From the NCBI GenBank assembly GCA_051453625.1, contig JBOZIK010000001.1, positions 149,613,634 through 149,638,029 on the forward strand: a stretch of DNA of 24,396 bases, written 5' to 3'. Position 1 is the stretch's first letter. Every line of letters starts with the position of its first letter. The stretch is from Welwitschia mirabilis (lineage: Eukaryota; Gnetophyta; Gnetopsida; Welwitschiales). Under the pieces are notes generated by a model. The model was not told the origin of the DNA. It saw only the letters and a list, made by a program, of their open reading frames with translations, and made no database searches. This document shows, piece after piece, positions 16,218-24,396 of this stretch. Made by a program: the position numbers and the translations under genes.

Positions 16218-19138
16218 TGTAATGTTTTAAATTCACTATTTGTAAATACATTTGTTAAGGTACTAAATGTACATGATTAAGGAGTTGTTATGAATGGATG
16301 TGATCCAACTATGTAAAACTATGTCTTTTCATTTATCGTATAAAATCCTATGATACTAGGTGAGAGTGGATAAATTGGGTGGATGTAATTGATGACAACC
16401 TTGGCTAATGCTCAAGATCCTAGGAGGAGAACTCAAGTCAAAGTCCATATATTTATCTTTTACCATTAGTCTATAAGGAATGTAATTTACTATTATTAAT
16501 AATAGAGCTCACATTTCCTACAAATGTTTATTATTCTTCTTATTGATTCTACCATAATATTTAAATATTCCTATTTATAGCGAAATGATCTTAAAATGAT
16601 AAAATGAAATACTACAGTATCACTTGAAGTAGTGGAGGAATATCTATGAGTATTGAAAGGATAAGTGAAAGTAATGGAGAAGAAATGAAATTAGAGGTAT
16701 GGGCTAAGGTATCTACAAATCTTCTATTCTATCCTTCATAGTCTAAGGTATGGACTACAACATCTATAAATCTTCTATCCTATCCAATTTTGATTCTTAT
16801 ACTTCCTAAGTTGGATAATAAGTTTAAGAGTAATGGTATCTATAAAGCTTCTATCCTATCCCTCATAATCTAAGTTATGGGCTAAGGTATTATAGATAAA
16901 GTTTAAAACTAAAAAAGACAATGGAATATTACTCTTAAATCTCATATTATTTGCTATACTAGTAAAAAGAAATTTAATAATGTTAAATATTCTACTATCT
17001 TAGATAATTCTAATCATATCAATATGACTACTATAGGTATTAGTTACATGAGCTATGGATAAAACAGTTTAAATAATAAACCTAAAAAGTGCAAGTTGGT
17101 TCTTGTAGAAGTATTTACAAGGGAGGAATCATTCTCTATTTGGTGTATATTCAACATTAGATATAGAATAACAATAGCTAAGGGATTTAATAAGCATATA
17201 AGACAAACTATTATGGTTTTTAACTCCTAATAAGGCTTCTGAATCACTAAGGGAAATAGCCTTCAGGAAGTAGCAGGTATCATTTCCCTCTAGTAAATAA
17301 TTCCATTTCCTTACTTGAATTTTATTAAGGTTAAAGGATGTCATAAATTAAGGGAAATTAGAGCCTTATCTCACACTCATAGTAGCCTAAAAAAATAAAA
17401 TATGAAAAGAAAAATAAATTGAAATTAAAAAAAAAAAGAGTTTACAAAAGTACAAAACAAAGTGAAAGAAGAAAAAATGAATTTCAAATATGAAAATGGG
17501 CTCACTTATGAACTATGAATAAAGCAAAAGCTAAAATAGCATGACAATAGAAGTCAAACATGAAGGGGGAAAAAAGGGAGATCTATGGTGCACTAGTAAG
17601 GGTAGACAATGGTGCTAGTAAAACATGAAGACATGGGTCAAGTGAATGCAAGGAGGACTTTAGAAGCATGGCTTGATATGGATAGCTCAAAATTCAAAAG
17701 TTTTTGTAGAAAAAATGTGAAATAAGAACCACCAGATGACTATATTTTATCAATGATTGAAATCAAGTTTAACTTAGATATAAACATGAATATAGGGGAT
17801 AAATTATAGAAAATAAATGTTTTTATTGACGTGATTTTCTATAGAAGAAAAAACAAATGATTATGACTTAAAATTAATGATCAAAATGAGTGTAAATGTC
17901 ATGAAATGAATAAATAAAATAAGAAGATAAAAGTACAGGCTAATGGTCTTATTTATTTATAGAATTTTGGGTGGATCTTTTACCAATATAGAGAAGATTA
18001 TAAACTAGTAAAAATTTGGAACTTCACAACTAGCTAAAGAATTTCAAATTCAATTATTTAAAAACATAAACAAAAGATTTTTCCAATTTCACATTCATTT
18101 TATTTTTTTTTCTTCCATGGGAATCTATGTTTCAATCATTCAAGCATATTGAGCATTTAGTATTATAATACTTCCTTTCAATCGAGTTGACATATTGTAC
18201 AAGAAGGATTTAGCATTACATTATCAGAAAGAATCTATATTCTTGACATTGATGAATGTATCATAAATGAATCATTAGAGTTTCATTGCTAGCACTTATC
18301 CATAGCCCTAATGCAATTAATTAAACTCAATAAAAATGATCATAAAAAAGTTCTAAAAAGCTTCAAGGTTTTTCTTTATTTTTTTCTCTTTATTATATAT
18401 TTTTTTCTTTGAAATAAAGAAATATCTTTAAAGAAGAAAATTTTTCTTTTTACTTGATTTTAAATTGAAGATCTCTTATGTATAAAAATCTTAATAATGA
18501 ACTCAAAAAATTCAAAGGAATAGCTAATGAAAAAGTAAAAACTTAAGAAATTTTAATTAAGCTTTAAAAAGGTAAAAGAACTTTTTATTCAAGGATTAAA
18601 AAAAAGCTCACTAATCAAAATTAATGAGTTTTATAAATTCATAAGATGATGAAAGAGGTGGATGAATGAAGGATTAAATGAATGAATGTGACGAAAGTAT
18701 GGATGAGGTGAATGAAAATGAGTAATGGCTTTTATAGAAAGAGCATCCTTAAATACATGATGGGTTTCCATAGTTTAATCCAAGAATCTCAGACTTAGAG
18801 TAACTGAATCCAGTTTAATATCATTTGATAAAACCAGTTTAGTATTACATGAATAATGTGTACTAATGGATAGGAATAAAAAATTAGAATGATGAGGATT
18901 TTCACAATCAAAATAATACGATGATTAACTAAGTAATGAATTAAACTTAGAAATGTTTTCATGATAAGACTCCACATAGGAGTTGAAAAAATTAAGAAGG
19001 GTATGAAAATAGAAATTAAGATTTAAACATTCCAAGCCATGGTAGGACCATTTTATTTATTTCTCTTACTTAACCAAGAATTCTTACAAAGATGAAAACA
19101 TAGATGAATTAGAAATCAATGAATGAAAAGGGTTATTA
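16218..19138. other. AT-rich stretch without recognisable genes
   Basis: The first part may be the 3' LTR of the chromovirus. A degenerate repeat lies at 16697-16890. An A-rich patch (17395-17450) and a 20-base purine run (17562-17581) are present. Short minus-strand frames at 17129-17344 and 18795-18977 carry no motif I know. The latter could be decayed pol sequence downstream of the minus-strand Athila-type protease, but I could not match it to RT. Confidence 0.5.
16697..16890 (+). repeat. Degenerate repeat, three copies of a ~40-50 bp unit
   Basis: Copies near 16697, 16748 and 16834 share TATCTA(C/T)AAATCTTCTAT-like and CTATCC words (CTATTCTATCC, CTATCCTATCC, CTATCCTATCC), plus TATGG(G/A)CTA. 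Spacing is irregular, about 51 then 86. The third copy is followed by a partial fourth (GGGCTAAGGTAT). There is no coding role. Confidence 0.6.
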
Positions 19139-19818
19139 TCAAAGATATATCTTAAACCTTAAGAGGTAATTCCATATCAAAATAAGGATCATTTTTAATA
19201 TTAACATGTAAATCATAATCCAAAGAAGATAGCAAAGAGGAAAAATGTTTTTCTCATAGGAAGGCATATCAATATTATCAAGACTTCTAATAAACTCCAC
19301 TTCTTTCAGATCATTAGTTTGCTTCATGATATTAAATATAATTAATTTAATAATCATATTACTAGAAAAAATATTAATAAGGAAATATTTACAATTGATA
19401 TGAGAATTATAAGTAGTAAGAAAAGGTCTTTCCAAAATAATAAGAATGGTATGACTTATAGTTTTTTCCATTTCCAAAACTACAAAGTTCATAGAAAAGT
19501 AGCTATTTATTCACATTCTATACTATGCCCAAAGTTCATTTAAATAATTATTAGCCAATTATAGTTAAAGTTAGATATTTTGACATTATTTAAACTAAGT
19601 TCCTTGTAAACACTATAAGGTAAAATATTAATACTAGCTCTAAGATCTAATAAGGCTTGTTGAAACTTTGTGTTATCAAAGATGATTATTATGATAGGAC
19701 ATTTAAGATCTTTATATTTTAAATAAATTTGGTTTTTAATGATATCACTAGTTTTTTGAGCAAGGAAAGATTTTATTTTTACATTCATCCTTCTTTTGGT
19801 AATACAAAGGTCTTTCAA
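19139..19818 (-). pseudogene. Athila/Tat-type aspartic protease pseudogene
   Basis: The upstream open part (19818 to 19540) reads KDLCITKRRMNVK, LKYKDLKCP and QALLDLRASINILPYSVYKE. The DLG-type active-site triplet of this family is DLR here (residues 58-60 of that frame). After a broken stretch of about 50 bp with a frame change, the second open part (19492 to 19139) continues with FVVLEMEK, IILERPFLTTYNSHINCK and NMIIKLIIFNIMKQ. These match the flap and the GRPFL...INC segment, with Gly to Glu. The protease would process the Gag-Pol polyprotein. Both substitutions are G-to-A changes on the coding strand. The order and spacing of the parts are otherwise normal. Confidence 0.8.
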
Positions 19819-20429
19819 GAATTTAGCATATGAAGGTACTTGTTTGACAACTTCTAAATGAGAGATATTGATCTTTATTTTCTTGAGAATTTTTTATGAT
19901 TCTCGTTTCTTCTTACCTAAATGATTTTTTCTATGTCATTGAGAAACAATTGGGAGTTTTTGTAAGTTGAAACAACTTCTTCCATCTCATGTTTATTCTA
20001 TACTTTATTTGTACTTGTGGGATCACTTTGTTATACTTCTTCTTCTTAGGGTTATTTAACTTCTATCTTTTTATTGATTTCTTTATCACTATTTAAATGT
20101 ATAACCTTAATTTTCTTAATTTGTAAATATTCTATCAATTTACATCTATTAAAGTTAGGCTCATGCTTATTTATAGTAAGAATCTTATCCTTATTATCTT
20201 AGTTGAGTGACGTAAGGATATGTATGGTGGTTTGGCTTAGTTATTCAATTTCTTACTTTAACATTTACAAAGTGTAGGAGATTTTTTGGTTAAATCAATA
20301 TTGTAAGGTATTGATGTTGTGTTAAGTTTATAAGAACTTGTGAAGTATAGTCTATAAAGCATTAAAATTTATAAGAAGATTTTAAGTTAACTATTTGAGG
20401 CTTAGCTAGGGTTAACTTATTTTCATGCG

Positions 20430-21630
20430 AAGTTTAGGCAATTTTTGTACCCATAGGTATAGGTATTATAATAGGGGTTTTTCACTTTTTAGTTTTGTTA
20501 TTATTACCCTGTAGCATTAAGTTGTTCTTTTACTAGTCCTTAGAACATGAAAATGGATGATAAATTTCAAGTTTCATGACTATTTATAAAAGAAATATTG
20601 CAATGAAGAGATGAAGTTATAGGTTTAGGAGTACTATTAAAAGTCTTAACTTTTTTAAGAAAGCTCCTCTAGCTATTGGTTAACTTTCTTATTATAATGG
20701 ATTTTGAAGATACTAATGTATATAATAGGTTTTTATAATCTTATTGGATCATTATGTTTATTCTAATTTTTACAACTTTTAGCTATAGTTTTAAAGAAAT
20801 TATAAGCCTCATTAATATCAAGTTCTAGGAAACTTACTTTACCCATTATCTTCACAAATTATTTATGGTTGNNNNNNNNNNNNNNNNNNNNNNNNNNNNN
20901 NNNNNNNNNNNNNNNNNNNNNNNNNNNNNNNNNNNNNNNNNNNNNNNNNNNNNNNNNNNNNNNNNNNNNNNNNNNNNNNNNNNNNNNNNNNNNNNNNNNN
21001 NNNNNNNNNNNNNNNNNNNNNNNNNNNNNNNNNNNNNNNNNNNNNNNNNNNNNNNNNNNNNNNNNNNNNNNNNNNNNNNNNNNNNNNNNNNNNNNNNNNN
21101 NNNNNNNNNNNNNNNNNNNNNNNNNNNNNNNNNNNNNNNNNNNNNNNNNNNNNNNNNNNNNNNNNNNNNNNNNNNNNNNNNNNNNNNNNNNNNNNNNNNN
21201 NNNNNNNNNNNNNNNNNNNNNNNNNNNNNNNNNNNNNNNNNNNNNNNNNNNNNNNNNNNNNNNNNNNNNNNNNNNNNNNNNNNNNNNNNNNNNNNNNNNN
21301 NNNNNNNNNNNNNTAGTGAGTATTGAACAAGTATATGTTTAAATCTCTCTAAGATGTAGGATAAGGTTTCACTATTCTTTTATTAGAAGTTCATTATTTA
21401 TCTTCTAATGGCATTGGTCTTGTAAGTAAGAAAAACATTTCTATTAAATGCTTGATTAAGTTCATCCAAAGTGGTGATGGAAATAGGTTTTAATTTATAA
21501 AGTCAAGAGTTTTTCTTCTTTTTTTTCTTTTTAATAAATCTAAATGCATTAGATATGTCAAGATTTTAAGGGATTGTAGAAATAATACATGCAAACTCCT
21601 ATAGATGTAAGGATCCTCAAACTCTAAATC
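20430..21630 (-). pseudogene. Athila/Tat-type gag pseudogene, interrupted by a gap
   Basis: On the minus strand, FEDPYIY (about 21625-21603) opens the recognisable part. After a frameshift, LYKLKPISITTLDELNQAF, NRNVFLTYKTNAIRR and NSETLSYILERFKHILVQYS (about 21505-21314) form the Retrotrans_gag domain. The gap 20872-21313 follows. MGKVSFLELDINEAYNFF (about 20846-20790) and NTYTYGYKNCLNFA (about 20480-20435) are the later gag segments seen in this lineage. At least four stops lie in the visible part. Gag is the particle protein. From 20430 down to 19819 the linker to protease is too decayed to read, although a TKPNHHTYPYVTQ-like stretch near 20230 may belong to it. Confidence 0.7.
20872..21313. 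other. Assembly gap (442 N)
   Basis: This is an uninterrupted run of N inside the minus-strand gag pseudogene. Recognisable gag lies on both sides in the same orientation, so the flanks are probably correctly joined. Confidence 0.99.
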
Positions 21631-21699
21631 ATAAGAATGTGAAAAAAGTTAAATTATTACTAGTTTAAAGTTAATTCTCTTTCTCTTAGCATTTGAAGG

Positions 21700-24396
21700 C
21701 TGAATAATACAAGAAGGTGTATTTAGAAATGGGGGTTAATGATAGTTTTTTAAGGTTCTTATAGGTTGGTTTAGGTTAATGTTGCTTCTAGAGTTGTTTT
21801 GGATTCATTAAGGTCTCTCTTATGACTAGCTTCTAGGGTTTCTCTCTATTTTCAAATTGATAGCAATTGGAGGCAATATACTTTAAAGGTTCATTTAGAT
21901 TTTATAAAATGTAATAAAATAGCTAAGTTACATTTCTAAATGGTTATGTTAAGTGAAAAGGTTAAGATGACATAAACATAAGTTTTTCAAAAAGATGAAG
22001 ACACTGTGACATAAGAAGCTAATAGCAATAATAAGGGAAGATAGTAGTATTAGTAAGATATCATAAAGTCATTTTGAAAAAAAAATAGTAAATCTTTTAG
22101 AAAAAATAATAATCTACGATGATATGTTGGTTTAGTTAACTAATAGAAAAAGACTAATGCAGGTTTCAAAAAGGGTTAATGCAATGATCAAAAAACAATG
22201 TAAGAAATAAAAATACAAAAATAAATAATGCAAATAATAAAGAAATTTTTAGATATTTTTCTTTAATAAAGTATTTCATTAGAAATTATCTTTAAGTAAT
22301 AACTAAGGAAGTCACCTAAGATAGAAAAGAAAAGAGATGGTAAAGAGAGAAGATGGATAAATATTTTTTAATTATTTTTCTCTTGGTTTTTTTCCTTAAA
22401 CCTATAAAAGATAAAATCCTATATGAAAATTTGATGTATTATATAATCTTTAAGAATAGTAAAAGGGGAAAAATAAACAAAAGCATAAGTAAAGAAAGAA
22501 AAAGAAGAAAATCAAACAAAAGAAAAGAAGTCACTAGATCATGTTTCATTAATCAAGTGCTATGTATGACCAACACCAATCCATTAGTAACAATACATAA
22601 AAAGAAAGGGAAAATAACATTAGAAAAGAATCAATATAAACTTAAAAATAAAAAGAATAAAATAATAAAATAAAAAGGATCCAAAAAAATAAATTCTATG
22701 CATGCCCCATGAGAACTGCCATGCTACTATTCCTCAACATCAAGACATTATATATGCTGAAATCTAACTACACATGTATCTATTGTTAATATATGGTAAA
22801 TAATAAAAATCAACTTATGATTACAAATCTTACAGGACCAAATCCAAATCCTACCAATAATAGTAGGACTTCCATTTATAGTATATTCCTAGTATTGTTC
22901 TTTCATAGGGATAGATTATAAAAGCTATTAGTAAAGTAAGAATAATAGGAATGAATGATAGAGAGTAAAATTATATGAGAGATTTAGAAATGGGACATGA
23001 CATTCAAACTAACATAATAACTTTATGGAAAAGCATAAGTACTAAAATTTAATCATGTATATTTTACTTCTAACTGAAACATAATGATATAATCCATCAT
23101 GGATATCAGTGCTTATCAAGTTTAAGCTCAAGCACAATGGTAAAATATTATCCATCATAGATATAATGGTAATATATTCAAGTCACCTAGCCTTTATAAT
23201 AAGAATAAAATAAGCATGAAAAATGGGTATCTCTTAATATTCATCAAATAAACATTTACATTATTTAAGCTAGAATGAAAAGAGAATCACCAAATAGGTG
23301 TTAAAATAAAAGCATGCCCCAGTCAATCCTAAGGATAATAAGTATGAAATAATCATTTCTTGTTATTGAAGTAATGCATTAAGAGCATGTAATAACTTGT
23401 TATCTAAAAAGTAAAAGCATACAAGATAAAAATTTACTCATGCTAAATGAATAAGTATTATGATAGATTGATAGCTAGCCCATCCCTAAGGAAGGCTTAG
23501 AAAGAACTCATGAACAAGACTCTAATCACTTTGATAATAATATGATATGAATTAATGTCCCATAAATAAAGAGAGGTAGAGTATTTATGGGATTCAAAAT
23601 TAGGGTTTCAAAAGTATAATATGTTTGTTTTGAAGACTACCCAAATTTTATGGAATTATTCTTTAGTCACAAGGTCAAACTGGAGTATCATTATTATAAA
23701 ATATTTTCCATTTATTTTTTGTTTAAAAAAATGATTAAAATGGATTTTTGAAAAAATAAAACTCAAGAATGTAAGTTTGGAACTATTCTAATCAAAGTTA
23801 CCAACATTACCACACTTAGAACTATTACCACCATTAACTATGCTTAGCATACTTTGTGTTCTACCATAATTCTCTTGATGATAGATTTATTCTATAAAAT
23901 GTTAATGCACATTGTTATTAAAACTAGATTTCTATGGCTTTAAGCATAATAAATGCATAAAATAATCATGATGATTAATTAAACATGCTAACAAGACCTT
24001 AATTACTTAATGTAAATGTTAATTTTTGTATTTTACCACTAGGATAAAGTTAGTATGACTACTTACTATTTCATTAATAAATATCCATATTTTATAATTG
24101 AAGAAACACTTGTAGTGAAATTTTAGAATGATAAAACTAAAAATTTAAATCATCTAAGATCTTTTTTGATGTAAATTCTATTTACATATTCCAAAAAATA
24201 GTAGGTAAAAACTAGAATACAAGTCTATGGATTATATCTTCCTTGGTTATAATCATAGTGTTAAATCTTATAAGGTATGCAAGCCTAAAATAAAAAGGAT
24301 CATTTATAACAATGATGTCATTGTTGCGGTGTGTATTTGTGCAATAGTTCATGTTCAAATTCAATCCTGTTAATTATAATTAAGATGCAAAATACA
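21700..24396. other. AT-rich stretch without recognisable genes
   Basis: It may include the leader and 5' LTR of the minus-strand element, but no PBS or LTR partner was found. A plus-strand frame at 22353-22673 is K/N/I-rich low-complexity sequence. A 16-17 bp near-repeat (ATCCATCAT(G/A)GATAT) occurs at about 23093 and 23150. A hairpin with 8-bp arms and a 2-bp loop lies at 24308-24325. Confidence 0.5.

Larger units (their letters stand above)
19139..21660 (-). mobile_element. Minus-strand Athila/Tat-type Ty3/gypsy fragment (gag and protease)
   Basis: Read on the minus strand, a Retrotrans_gag domain (21314-21510), a gag C-terminal motif (about 20435-20480) and an extended protease (19139-19818) occur in the correct order. 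The wording (ALLDLRASINILPYSVYK, ILERPFL) is that of the large non-chromoviral plant gypsy elements. No RT, RNase H, integrase or LTR is recognisable on either side, so it is a fragment. An N gap (20872-21313) interrupts gag. Confidence 0.75.

Noticed and set aside
17129-17344. Minus-strand frame of 71 codons
   Set aside because: There is no motif, no neighbouring coding sequence and no frame continuation on either side.
20863-21342. Frames of 153-157 codons across the second gap
   Set aside because: They are almost entirely N. The real feature here is the minus-strand gag pseudogene on either side.
22353-22673. Plus-strand frame of 106 codons
   Set aside because: It is K/N/I/F-rich and low-complexity in A-rich DNA, with no motif, no codon signature and no homologous wording.
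24308-24396. Short hairpin followed by GTTCAAATTCAATCC resembling a box B
   Set aside because: The T-loop spacing is wrong (an extra AT before ATCC), there is no T-stem and no box A at a suitable distance. The hairpin is only 8 bp.
1-24396. CRISPR array, bacterial operons or an integrated virus
   Set aside because: There are no regular direct repeats with unique spacers, no ribosome-binding-site/ORF packing, and no viral gene set beyond LTR retrotransposon proteins.

Overview
This window is strongly AT-rich plant nuclear DNA. The evidence is several decayed LTR retrotransposons of plant lineages, an initiator-tRNA-Met type primer site, eukaryotic TATA boxes, no operon-like gene packing, and two runs of N (9482-9954 and 20872-21313) that look like assembly gaps. 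I see no intact host gene and no bacterial feature. The species cannot be named from the sequence; an angiosperm is likely.

Layout. 1-3775 is non-coding and holds a clear 31-bp minisatellite (920-1159). 3781-11426 is a complete but old Ty1/copia element. It has two LTRs of about 1.34 and 1.37 kb, a CCATT/CCATC target-site duplication, a primer-binding site at 5123 and a polypurine tract at 10042. Its gag, protease and GAG-pre-integrase regions are recognisable. Integrase, reverse transcriptase and RNase H are absent from the visible sequence. In their place are a short region made of the same 20-bp repeat found in the LTRs, a TATA-like box, and one long frame (7590-8702) that resembles the 'putative plant transposon protein' domain. 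11479-11544 looks tRNA-derived (SINE-like). About 11708-16217 is a heavily broken plus-strand Ty3/gypsy chromovirus: gag, protease, RT, RNase H, integrase and chromodomain can be followed in order. 16218-19138 has no gene. 19139-21630 is a minus-strand Athila/Tat-type Ty3/gypsy fragment with gag and protease. 21700-24396 is AT-rich and without a recognisable gene.

How the parts relate. The elements lie side by side and none is functional. The copia element could only have moved with enzymes supplied by a relative, because it keeps the cis signals (LTRs, PBS, PPT) but shows no polymerase genes. Decay in all three elements looks dominated by C-to-T and G-to-A changes, seen at LTR ends, protease active sites, a zinc knuckle and in CpG-containing repeats. 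This is what long-term cytosine methylation would produce.

The most unusual part is the copia element. Its U3 carries a diverged array of a 20-bp unit with a GTCGACCAGA-like core, and the same unit recurs internally just before the third frame, as if that frame had its own promoter-like block. All homology calls are from reading translations by eye, without database searches.
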